Positions 1-7,215 of a stretch of 8,067 bases of DNA are shown in pieces. Under the pieces are notes generated by a model. The model saw nothing but the letters and a program-made list of their open reading frames with translations. It made no database searches and was not told the origin of the DNA. This DNA comes from Candidatus Falkowiibacteriota bacterium. GTDB taxonomy: Bacteria > Patescibacteriota > Patescibacteriia > Patescibacteriales > UBA12465. How positions within the stretch are numbered: the stretch's first letter is position 1; each line of letters opens with the position of its first letter. The DNA lies in NCBI GenBank assembly GCA_903839955.1, contig CAIMEI010000088.1, positions 1 to 8,067 of the forward strand. The letters run 5' to 3'. Made by a program: the position numbers and the translations under genes.

Positions 1-2428
1 CCTCGTGAATTTCTTCCAACATGTGATCTTCGTAGTCTTCGTTGCTGGTGAATTTTTCTTCCTCTTCTTCAACTTCTTCTTCCGCTTCCGGTGAGAAAAT
101 TTCGGCTTCTGGTTCTTCGTCTCGGCCAAAATCCAAGACGCCATCATCACCCTCTTCGCCGGTGAGATAATTATCGGGAGCGGTGGCGCCCACGCGGCTG
201 TGAACGGGCGACACTGGAATACCTGCTTCGCCTTCGCTCCAGCGAGGCGAGCCCATATTTTCAAGCTGATCCTTACTCACTAAAATTTCACGCGGCTTGG
301 AACCGTTGGATGGTCCGATGATTCCGGCCTCTTCCATCATATCCAAAATTTTGGCCGCGCGTCCGTAGCCGATACTCAAGCGGCGCTGTAAAAGTGAAGT
401 GGAGGCCTTGCCCGCCTTAACAACAATATCGCGCGCTTCTTCCATCAAATCATCTTCATCGCCGTGCATGCCGTCTATTCCGACTCCGGCGACTCCGCTC
501 ACTTTCTGCCTTTCAGTGACGCCGTCCAAATAATCAACCTCGCCGCTCTTCTCTTTAATATAATTGATAATATCCTTGATTTCTTCGTCGCTGACATAGG
601 CACCCTGAATGCGTTTTGGTTTGGAAAGTTCAGGAGTGGTGAGCAGCATGTCGCCTTGACCCAATAATTTTTCCGCGCCTGAAATATCCAAAATAGTTTT
701 GGAATCAACGAGCGAAGTTACGGCAAAAGCGATGCGCGCCGGAATGTTGGCTTTGATGAGGCCGGTGATGACGTCGACGCTCGGACGCTGAGTGGCGAGA
801 ATTAAGTGAATACCGACCGCCCGCGACATTTGCGCCAAGCGGATAATTGCCGCTTCCATTTCTTTGCCGGCGGTCATCATGAAGTCGGCCAATTCATCGA
901 TCACAAAGACGATGTAGGGCATTTTGTTTTTCGCGTCGACGTTGTAGCTCGCAATATTCTTTTTGCCGGAAGCGTTCAAGGTGTCGTAGCGGCGGTTCAT
1001 TTCGTTGAGGCACCACTTCAAGGCGTTAATGGTTTTGCCGACTTCGGTGATAACGGGCACGAGCAAATGCGGGATGCCGTTATAAATCGGCAATTCCACG
1101 CGTTTGGGGTCCACCATGATGAAGCGCAAGTCTTCCGGATTGTTTTGATATAAAAGCGAAACGATAATTGTGTTCAAGCAAACCGATTTTCCAGAATTGG
1201 TCGCGCCGGCCACCAGCAAGTGCGGCATGCGGGTGATGTCATAGCTCCAAGCCGTACCGGAAACGTCTTTGCCGAGAGCAATCATTAAATTATTTTTGCG
1301 GTTACGGAAAGCATCATCATCCAAAATTTCCCGCAGGCCCACGAGCGCCTTGGCTTTATTCGGCACTTCCACGCCAATGAGTGATTGGCCGGGAATTGGC
1401 GCCTCAATGCGAATCGGATGAGCAGCGAGAGCTAAGGATAAATCATTATTGAGCGTAGTAATGCGCGCCACTTTCACGCCTTCGGCGGGTTTAAAAGTGT
1501 ATTGCGTCACGGTCGGACCGACTTTGGTCTCGCCCATTTCCACCATGATCCCGAAATTTTCCAAAGTATGTTTGATTTTCATTGCACCAGCGGCAGTGTC
1601 GCCGCCGATGGCTTTGGTAACCTTGTTGTTTAATAATTCCAACGGGATATCAATTTTGACCGTTCTCTTGGGCCAAATAATTTTCTCCTGGATTTTCTTT
1701 TCGGCTTCTTTGAATTTCGTGGGCACAACTTCTTCGTGTCCTTCGTCCTCCTCCACCGCCTCGGCGACTTCTTTGTGCTGCCAGGAAGATAGAATCTTGG
1801 CCGCCGCCGGTTTCAATTGATACTCTTCCTCTTCTTCAATCTCTTGACTAGCCGAACGTCCAGAAAAAGCGCGCAAAATTTTAGCCCAAATACTTTCCCG
1901 GCCGATTATTTTCGCCAAAGAAGTATTAAAAACAATCACGATGGAAAGAAGGAAGAGGAGCCCGAGGACTAGTACTCCGCCCCAAAAGCCGAAGAGGTAG
2001 AAAAACACTTGCGACAGCCACCAACCGACATAGCCGCCGGCCGAACCAGTTGCCGCCAGAGACTCCCAGTTCTTTTGATCGGCAAAAAAATGAAGCGAAG
2101 TTTGCACGGAAACAAATAGCAAGAATAGACCCAGATAATCATTAAAACGAATGTGATATTTCTTGCCCAGAGAAAGCAGTCCGCCCCAGGCGAGGAAGAA
2201 AATGGGGACGAGCCATTTTCCCAGACCAAAAATCAGACCGAGGCCTTGAGAGAGAAACAGCCCGAATTTGCCGGATAAATCAAAGAGGCCCAAGAGGCTC
2301 AAGAAGCCGAAAGCAAAAATAACGAGAATTAAAATGCTCTTGCGCGCCCGCTCGTTCAAGTCCAAGTGCGGCCCCGCAGCTTCTAAGATCTCCTTTTCTG
2401 GCGTTTTTTTGGAATTTTTCTTGCTCAT
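1..2428 (-). CDS. ftsK: DNA translocase FtsK/SpoIIIE, 3' end cut by window edge
   Basis: Membrane-anchored hexameric DNA pump that moves chromosome termini through the division septum. I translated 809 codons from the ATG at 2428; no stop occurs before the window edge. Residues 1-30 are a charged cytoplasmic start. Four hydrophobic segments follow at about 31-49, 62-87, 97-115 and 140-167. An acidic, charged linker spans about 195-250, then come the alpha/beta motor domains. Walker A is GATNSGKS at 408-415, with Asn where Gly is commoner. Walker B is VFVIDE ending at D511/E512. The family signatures LATQRPSVDVITGLIKAN and a GQGDML-type motif are present. A winged-helix gamma domain lies at about 660-716 (ASTSLLQRRLSIGYGRAAKI). 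At least 90 further residues form an acidic tail, which is unusual because gamma normally ends the protein. The linker is far shorter than in E. coli FtsK, so the layout is SpoIIIE/SftA-like. It has its own promoter just upstream. Identity is very secure. Confidence 0.97.
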   Translation of the reverse strand, partial: MSKKNSKKTPEKEILEAAGPHLDLNERARKSILILVIFAFGFLSLLGLFDLSGKFGLFLSQGLGLIFGLGKWLVPIFFLAWGGLLSLGKKYHIRFNDYLGLFLLFVSVQTSLHFFADQKNWESLAATGSAGGYVGWWLSQVFFYLFGFWGGVLVLGLLFLLSIVIVFNTSLAKIIGRESIWAKILRAFSGRSASQEIEEEEEYQLKPAAAKILSSWQHKEVAEAVEEDEGHEEVVPTKFKEAEKKIQEKIIWPKRTVKIDIPLELLNNKVTKAIGGDTAAGAMKIKHTLENFGIMVEMGETKVGPTVTQYTFKPAEGVKVARITTLNNDLSLALAAHPIRIEAPIPGQSLIGVEVPNKAKALVGLREILDDDAFRNRKNNLMIALGKDVSGTAWSYDITRMPHLLVAGATNSGKSVCLNTIIVSLLYQNNPEDLRFIMVDPKRVELPIYNGIPHLLVPVITEVGKTINALKWCLNEMNRRYDTLNASGKKNIASYNVDAKNKMPYIVFVIDELADFMMTAGKEMEAAIIRLAQMSRAVGIHLILATQRPSVDVITGLIKANIPARIAFAVTSLVDSKTILDISGAEKLLGQGDMLLTTPELSKPKRIQGAYVSDEEIKDIINYIKEKSGEVDYLDGVTERQKVSGVAGVGIDGMHGDEDDLMEEARDIVVKAGKASTSLLQRRLSIGYGRAAKILDMMEEAGIIGPSNGSKPREILVSKDQLENMGSPRWSEGEAGIPVSPVHSRVGATAPDNYLTGEEGDDGVLDFGRDEEPEAEIFSPEAEEEVEEEEEKFTSNEDYEDHMLEEIHE

Positions 2429-2492
2429 AAGAAAATTATAGCAGTTCGCTAATAATAAAAAAAGCTAAACGAAATAAGGCGAACCGGCGCAA
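2429..2492 (-). other. 64-base intergenic gap with inverted repeat GTTCGC/GCGAAC
   Basis: This is the longest non-coding stretch, between the CDF transporter stop and the ftsK start. Besides the -10 element it holds a run of seven T residues and a perfect 6-base inverted repeat. The arms lie at 2444-2449 and 2479-2484, separated by 29 bases. The arm nearer ftsK directly abuts the TGn of the extended -10, so a binding site for a regulator is possible. The spacer is too long and the stem too short for a convincing intrinsic terminator, although the T-run could contribute to one. Function unknown. Confidence 0.35.
2435..2443 (-). promoter_or_regulatory. Extended -10 promoter of ftsK (TGCTATAAT)
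   Basis: Read on the minus strand, this is a perfect TATAAT preceded by TGn, a textbook extended -10 element for the housekeeping sigma factor. The last T lies 7 bases before the A of the ftsK ATG at 2428, so the expected transcription start coincides with the start codon. There is no good -35: 17 bases upstream is only a T-rich stretch (TTTTTT), which is acceptable for extended -10 promoters. It lies in the only sizeable non-coding gap of the window, which strengthens the call. The start point itself is inferred. Confidence 0.75.
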
Positions 2493-3500
2493 TCAGTTGA
2501 TTTCGATATCAATAAAAACAATTTCCGGGAACCTTTCTTTGATTTTTTTCTCAATTTCATCAATCTTTTTGCCGACCAAGCGCGGCACGCGATCCAAATA
2601 GTCCACACAGAATTTCTTGAATTCTTCCGGATTCCCCTGGATGTCCTTATATTCATTGGCCAAAAAATTATGGCGGTCCAAGTCCTTAATCATCGCTGAG
2701 GCATTGAATTCCACCTCACACTTAATCAAATATTTATCGATATCAAAAACGGCCGATTTAAAATCATAAATCTTTTCAATTGAGGGGTCGGCCAGCAATA
2801 TATCTTTCACTTCATCAGCCATCTTTTGGGGGATGGATTTGGTAATCAAAAAGTGCCGATTTTTATTAACCAACACAACCGCCACCACGCCCAGCAAAAG
2901 ACCAATAACAATTGAACCGATGGCGTCCCAATAGTCATGCCCCGTAAAACGGCTCAAAATAATGCCGGCCGCCGCTAAAATAACGCCGACCACCGCCAAG
3001 CTGTCTTCCATGATCACCGCCATAATCGCCGGGTCCGCTTCTTGGCTAATAGTTTTCCATTTGGCTTTCGGAAAATGCTGATGAACTTCCCTGACGGCCA
3101 GCAAGAGAGTAATGGACTCCACCACGAAAGAAACCGCCAAAATCAAAATCGCCCAATTGCTATAAACGAAGGAATGGCCATTCCAAAGAGCGCTGAAGCC
3201 GTGGTAAACGGTGACGCCGCAACCAAGAAAAAAGATGCCGCAAGCCGAAATCAGCGCCCAGATATAGCGCTCTCGGCCGTGGCCATAAGGGTGCTCCTGG
3301 TCAGCGAGCTTGCGAGATTTCTCCAAGCCGATAAAGAGCAGAAATTGATTGGCCGTATCAGCCAAGCTATGAATAGCCTCAGAAAACATCGAGCCGGATC
3401 CCGTCAGTAAAAAGCCAGCAAACTTCGCCAGAGTAACCAAAAAATTGCCGAAAAAAGCAGCGACAATGGGCAAAAATCCAGAACGGCGAGGTTTTTTCAT
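2493..3500 (-). CDS. Cation diffusion facilitator (CDF) family metal transporter
   Basis: Probable efflux of Zn, Mn or another divalent metal across the cytoplasmic membrane by proton exchange. The 335-residue protein has six likely membrane segments, at about 9-32, 37-59, 79-100, 114-136, 158-182 and 190-211, then a cytoplasmic domain of roughly 120 residues. TM2 carries HSLAD (H44 and D48), aligning with the DSLVD metal site of E. coli YiiP. The loop after TM2 has the CDF signature HPYGHGRERY at 70-79. TM5 carries MEDSLAVVG (E165/D166), not the HxxxD of YiiP; this ED-type TM5 resembles the ZnT9/SLC30A9-like branch as I recall it. No histidine-rich loop is present. It starts 11 bases after the kinase stop, without a Shine-Dalgarno sequence, and ends in TGA. 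It is last in the apparent operon, with no obvious link to sugar metabolism. Family secure; metal not predictable. Confidence 0.92.
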   Translation of the reverse strand: MKKPRRSGFLPIVAAFFGNFLVTLAKFAGFLLTGSGSMFSEAIHSLADTANQFLLFIGLEKSRKLADQEHPYGHGRERYIWALISACGIFFLGCGVTVYHGFSALWNGHSFVYSNWAILILAVSFVVESITLLLAVREVHQHFPKAKWKTISQEADPAIMAVIMEDSLAVVGVILAAAGIILSRFTGHDYWDAIGSIVIGLLLGVVAVVLVNKNRHFLITKSIPQKMADEVKDILLADPSIEKIYDFKSAVFDIDKYLIKCEVEFNASAMIKDLDRHNFLANEYKDIQGNPEEFKKFCVDYLDRVPRLVGKKIDEIEKKIKERFPEIVFIDIEIN

Positions 3501-3511
3501 ATTAAAATAGG

Positions 3512-4573
3512 TTAGCTCTTGTAATTAATCATTAACTCTTGCGCGAGACGGCCGGTTTTCTGCCGCTCCCGAACTAGAGCCAAAAGCTCGCGGCCGTTCA
3601 CTTCGTTGGCCCGATGATTAAGAAACCAATAGACGGCCGTACGCAAAGCGGTCCAATCGTAGTAGAGATTAATTCTCTTTTGCAAATTGGCGTCCAATTC
3701 CTTCCCGGAAACTTTCAGGTATTCATCTAAAAAAACTTTTTTCATTTCACCAGCAAAATGCAGATCCTCCACCTTGCGGACAATCTTGTATTCAATCTGC
3801 TGCAAGAAAGCGCCCAAATCACGGGCAAAATCCGCCGGGCAAAAATCCGTGAAGTCAATCAGACCGATTTTGCGCTCACCAACTTTGATGATGTTTTCCG
3901 GGTGAGCATCGCCGTGAATCATCGCCCGCTCGCTAGACGGCGGAAAACTAATTTTCTCCTGCTCGACGCATTGCCGATAAAGATCAACCAAGTTTTCTGC
4001 TTCATTATTTTTAAAACGAGCCGCCAGTTCTTCATAAATGAATTTTTCGCCCGGCACCACCGAATAAATCCGCTGATTATCAGCATTGAATTGAAAGTCG
4101 GCATCAATTGGCAATTGGTGGAGCTTGGCAAACATCCGCGCCGCGCCAAAGACCAAATCGGCAATCATTTCCTTGTCGCCGGCTTTAATATAGTGCAATA
4201 AAGTGTGGCCGGAAACCGCCCGATAAAAAGTAGCGCGGAATTTTTTTTCATAGAATAGCGGCCGCGGCAATTTGATAAATTCATCCGGCAGGTCTTTTCG
4301 CCATAAATATTGCAGGGTGCTGAGCACGTTTTCGCGCGGTTCATTGCTGTGCGCCGAACAAACAATCTGCAGCCGCTTCTCCGCTCCCTGCTCATCGCGC
4401 CAAAAAACATCGTAGCTAAAAACCACATGGTAAGTCGTTTCCCAAATCAACTTTTTATAGGGAGTAATAGCAATTCTTTCAATTTTCTTGATTTGCGGAT
4501 AATGCGGCAAAAGCTTTTCCTTAAAAAGCTTGGTTACTTTTTTCTCATCCAGCAGGGAATATATCTTGTTCAT
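3512..4573 (-). CDS. APH-fold phosphotransferase (small-molecule kinase, substrate unknown)
   Basis: A 353-residue protein of the aminoglycoside phosphotransferase/choline kinase superfamily, presumably cytoplasmic, transferring phosphate from a nucleotide to a small hydroxylated substrate. The catalytic loop is MIHGDAHPENII, with D222 the expected catalytic base and N227 a metal ligand. The metal-binding motif IDFTDF follows at 239-244 (D240). The hinge region looks like FYRAVSGHTLLHYI at 117-130. The usual N-lobe ATP-binding lysine is not obvious; the aligned strand reads LQIVCSAHSNE near 68-78. I chose the ATG at 4573, 4 bases after the GH57 stop. The reading frame is open further upstream to an ATG at 4792, but that would bury 73 residues inside GH57. 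Its place behind glgA and GH57 suggests a sugar kinase, loosely recalling maltokinase, but this is inference. Antibiotic resistance is not supported by the context. Confidence 0.85.
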   Translation of the reverse strand: MNKIYSLLDEKKVTKLFKEKLLPHYPQIKKIERIAITPYKKLIWETTYHVVFSYDVFWRDEQGAEKRLQIVCSAHSNEPRENVLSTLQYLWRKDLPDEFIKLPRPLFYEKKFRATFYRAVSGHTLLHYIKAGDKEMIADLVFGAARMFAKLHQLPIDADFQFNADNQRIYSVVPGEKFIYEELAARFKNNEAENLVDLYRQCVEQEKISFPPSSERAMIHGDAHPENIIKVGERKIGLIDFTDFCPADFARDLGAFLQQIEYKIVRKVEDLHFAGEMKKVFLDEYLKVSGKELDANLQKRINLYYDWTALRTAVYWFLNHRANEVNGRELLALVRERQKTGRLAQELMINYKS

Positions 4574-4577
4574 ATTT

Positions 4578-5735
4578 TTAGAAATATTTTTTCCAATGCC
4601 TCGTCCAAGCGAAAAAGCGCAGGCGCAGAGCAATTTTCTCGGCGGCGATTTTTTGGCGGCGAGTTTTTTTACCTTGAAGCGAGCGAATAGACCGCAAAAG
4701 ATCATTGACCCCCCGCTCCAATTCATCCGGGCTCCAAGCCAACGGTCCGAAATGGCGGGAAAAATCGTGGCCGCTCGCCCACCACCAAGCACAGCTTGCT
4801 AGTCCGCGCGACAAATGCCAGCGCGCCCAAGCGTAACCTTCGTCCTTCGGATTATCGTGGACCGTTTTAACGGCCAGCTCGGCCAAACGCCAAAGTTCAA
4901 AGTGAATTTCGTTGCGCCGATCGCTCCAAAGAGCATAAGGATTTTTGGCAATAAGCTCCCGCTCACTGCTCTCCCAGGAACAAGGGCGCAAAATAACTAG
5001 CTCTGGATTAGCCGTCAAAGACATGAAATCGCTGAGCGTGCCGGTTTTTAAATTTTTGTTTTTCAAAACCCCCTCCAATTCAGCGCTCGGATCTTCATGG
5101 CGCAAACCATAAAGTTCAGCGTCTCCAGCGGTGACAATTGTTTCTTGCCGGCCAGTAATCAGCGCTCGCTGCAGCTGATCCGGGGCATATTTCATGGACC
5201 AGGCGCGGTTGCGGAAAACTATTTTCAAGCCGCTCGCTTGGTCGCGATAAGTTTTTAAAGCCTCAAAATCCCGCGGATTGCGCGGACTAAAAGCAATTGG
5301 ATCAAGAATTAGATACTCATAGCCCAGACTTTTGATGATTCTTGCCAAAGCCGCCGAATAGGCCATTTCCGGTAAGAAAAAGCCCTTGGGTCGAGAAATG
5401 CCAAAATATTTTTTCAAGATTTTTTCCTGTTCTTTGATTTGGAAAATAATTTCTGACTCCGGCAAGAGCGGCAGGAAGGCGTGATAGGCGGCGGTACCGA
5501 CAATTTCAATCCGCCCAGACTTGATCAGTGGTTTCAAACGGAGAGCAAAATCCCCCAAACCTTCTTCCGCCATCCTTTCCAATAAACAGCCGGAAACATT
5601 CACCGTCATGCGTAAATTCGGATTCTCCTCAAAAAGACGCAAGAGACGGAAATAACTTTTTTCCGCCGCTTCCTTGATAACCGCGCCTTCAATATTGGCC
5701 GGCTGATAGAAATGTAGAAAATTAAACCAATTCAT
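4578..5735 (-). CDS. GH57-family glycoside hydrolase / alpha-glucan-active enzyme
   Basis: A 385-residue catalytic-domain-only member of glycoside hydrolase family 57, whose enzymes hydrolyse, transfer or branch alpha-glucans by a retaining mechanism. The conserved regions appear in order. Region 1 is LHFYQP at 7-12 (canonical HxHQP, with Tyr in the third place). Region 2 is GRIEIVGTAAYHAFLPLLP at 74-92. Region 3 is FFLPEMAYS with E123 as likely nucleophile. Region 4 is TAGDAELYGLRH with D205 as likely acid/base. Region 5 comprises WESS at 254-257 and the NEIHFELW block at 275-282. The C-terminal helical region carries CAWWWASGHDF at 315-325. No signal peptide is visible, so it should act in the cytoplasm. 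It is shorter than characterised GH57 amylases, glucanotransferases and branching enzymes, which exceed about 500 residues. It starts 4 bases after the glgA stop, implying a role in glycogen-like polymer turnover. The exact reaction is unknown. Confidence 0.88.
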   Translation of the reverse strand: MNWFNFLHFYQPANIEGAVIKEAAEKSYFRLLRLFEENPNLRMTVNVSGCLLERMAEEGLGDFALRLKPLIKSGRIEIVGTAAYHAFLPLLPESEIIFQIKEQEKILKKYFGISRPKGFFLPEMAYSAALARIIKSLGYEYLILDPIAFSPRNPRDFEALKTYRDQASGLKIVFRNRAWSMKYAPDQLQRALITGRQETIVTAGDAELYGLRHEDPSAELEGVLKNKNLKTGTLSDFMSLTANPELVILRPCSWESSERELIAKNPYALWSDRRNEIHFELWRLAELAVKTVHDNPKDEGYAWARWHLSRGLASCAWWWASGHDFSRHFGPLAWSPDELERGVNDLLRSIRSLQGKKTRRQKIAAEKIALRLRFFAWTRHWKKYF

Positions 5736-5739
5736 AATT

Positions 5740-7206
5740 TTAGAAACGCAAAGTTTTGCGGTATAATTCCACGTATTTGCGCGCCTGAATCTCCCAGCTA
5801 TTGGACTGGCGCATTACTTTCTTCAAAAACTCCCGCCAATCTTTTTTGTTTTTATAGTTTTCCAAAGCCCGGATGATGGCGCCGTAAAATTGCCAGACAT
5901 CTTCAACTTTAAAAGTGAAACCGCTGCCCCTTTTGGTGGCCGGTGAATAATTTTCCACCGTGTCATAGAGGCCGCCGATTTCCCGGACAATCGGAATACA
6001 GCCGTAGCGCATGGCGATTAGCTGATTGATGCCGCAAGGTTCGTGGTTGGAAGGCAACAAGAAAAAGTCTGAACCGGCATAAACCAAAGTTTCATACTTC
6101 TGATTGGCTTCGTGCGAGGGGATGAGCACCATTTTCCGAGGATGCTTCTTGGCGATTTTTGCCAGCTCTTTTAAATAATTTTTATCACCGGAACCGATGA
6201 TAATAAATTGCGCATCTAGTTTCAAAAGCGCCGGCATGATTTTGATAATCAGCTCAAAGCCTTTTTGAAAAGTCACTCGCGAAGTAGTGCAAAAAATCGG
6301 CACGCTTTCGTCCTCCGGCAAGCCGAACTGCTTCTGTAAAAATAATTTATTTTCCCGCTTCAGTTCCGAATTGGCGCTGGAATATTTTTTGAAAAGCGCA
6401 TCGTCTTTCTCCGGATTATAGGCGTTGTAATCGATGCCATTGATGATTCCGAACAAACGGTCTTCGCGTTTTTTTAAAATGCGGTGCAAGTCCTGACCAA
6501 ATTTTTTGGTCATGATTTCGTTGCGGTATTGCTCGCTGACCGTGTTCACCGTGTCGGCCGACATGATGCCGCGCTTGGCGAAATTTATCCGCTCAATCGC
6601 CGGATCGGAAATATGCGGCAATTTCTTGCGGCCGAAATCGCGCTCTTCAGTGGGGATTTCCCACCAATTATGGCCGAGCTGGAAAATCAAATTGTGAATC
6701 GTGAAAATCGTCTTGGCTTTTTTCAAAGTTTTGGAATAGCGAAAATCAGTTTTTAGATAGTAAGGAATCAGGCCGGTCTGCCAATCATGGCAGTGGACAA
6801 TGTCTGCTTCAAATTTCAAGAGAGAAATCAGCTTCAAGGCGGCGACGCTAAAAATCAAAAAACGAGCATTCTCTTTTTCAGAGCCATAAATATTTTTGGA
6901 GCGGGAAAAATAAGTCGGCTGTTCCACAAAATAAACCGGCAGGCCGTCCATCAAATAACCCTGCCAATAATTAATGGTTACCGTCTCGGAAGAGTTCAAA
7001 TAAATTTTGACATCCTTAAATAGAAGTTTAAGACCTTCTTTTTCTTTATTAATCACTTTGCCGTAAAGCGGGGTAATAATACAAACCTCGTGGCCCAAGC
7101 GCTTCAAAGCTTTCGGCAAGCTGCGCGCCACATCGCCAAGGCCGCCGGTTTTGGAAAACGGCGCGACTTCGGAGGCAATATGCACGATTTTTAATTTTTT
7201 AGCCAT
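5740..7206 (-). CDS. glgA: Glycogen/starch synthase (GT5)
   Basis: Transfers glucose from ADP-glucose (or UDP-glucose) to the non-reducing end of an alpha-1,4-glucan in the cytoplasm. At 488 residues it is full length for bacterial GlgA. The N-terminal GT5 domain opens with SEVAPFSKTGGLGDV at 12-26, whose KTGGL loop (K19-L23) contacts the nucleotide sugar. VHCHDWQTGLIP lies at 137-147 (D141), and FTIHNLIFQ at 168-176 carries the conserved H171. NGIDYNAYNP at 256-265 precedes the second Rossmann domain. There, TSRVTFQKG supplies R310 and K315, and LPSNHEPCGINQ at 384-395 carries the active-site Glu E389. GGLYDTV at 411-417 is also typical. The ATG at 7206 lies 9 bases after the ruvC stop. No glgC, glgB or phosphorylase gene is in the window; the downstream GH57 gene is the obvious partner. 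Confidence 0.96.
   Translation of the reverse strand: MAKKLKIVHIASEVAPFSKTGGLGDVARSLPKALKRLGHEVCIITPLYGKVINKEKEGLKLLFKDVKIYLNSSETVTINYWQGYLMDGLPVYFVEQPTYFSRSKNIYGSEKENARFLIFSVAALKLISLLKFEADIVHCHDWQTGLIPYYLKTDFRYSKTLKKAKTIFTIHNLIFQLGHNWWEIPTEERDFGRKKLPHISDPAIERINFAKRGIMSADTVNTVSEQYRNEIMTKKFGQDLHRILKKREDRLFGIINGIDYNAYNPEKDDALFKKYSSANSELKRENKLFLQKQFGLPEDESVPIFCTTSRVTFQKGFELIIKIMPALLKLDAQFIIIGSGDKNYLKELAKIAKKHPRKMVLIPSHEANQKYETLVYAGSDFFLLPSNHEPCGINQLIAMRYGCIPIVREIGGLYDTVENYSPATKRGSGFTFKVEDVWQFYGAIIRALENYKNKKDWREFLKKVMRQSNSWEIQARKYVELYRKTLRF
5747..5760 (-). repeat. Short palindrome CGCAAA-AC-TTTGCG at the 3' end of glgA
   Basis: A perfect 6-base inverted repeat with a 2-base centre lies within the last codons of glgA, about 12 bases before the GH57 start codon. 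In RNA it could fold into a small hairpin of about five pairs with a four-base loop. It is not followed by a U-run long enough for a terminator. It may be chance, or a minor modulator of translation or stability at this junction. Confidence 0.25.
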
Positions 7207-7215
7207 AAAGATAGA

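Noticed and set aside
806..1153. Plus-strand open frame of 115 codons, with others such as 1449-1820 and 3758-4201
   Set aside because: They run antisense to conserved motifs of ftsK and the kinase, have no family features, and are explained as shadows of strongly coding minus-strand genes.
2444..2492. Intrinsic terminator after the CDF gene
   Set aside because: A T7 run is present on the minus strand, but no GC-rich stem lies directly before it; the only inverted repeat spans the run with a 29-base loop.
2436..2495. Read-through of the CDF gene's TGA, which would add about 19 hydrophobic codons up to a TAA in the promoter; possible recoded UGA
   Set aside because: The protein already ends where CDF homologs of this type end (VFIDIEIN). 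The extension overlaps the ftsK promoter, and no other gene here needs UGA to be sense.
4574..4792. N-terminal extension of the kinase frame up to an ATG at 4792
   Set aside because: The extra 73 codons lie wholly inside the 3' part of the GH57 gene and give an arginine/glycine-rich segment unlike the APH fold. The ATG at 4573 directly follows the GH57 stop and gives a normal start.
5762..5767. TATAAT on the plus strand, and a second TATAAT on the minus strand near 6415-6420
   Set aside because: Both lie inside glgA codons, have no suitable -35, and lead to no gene start.
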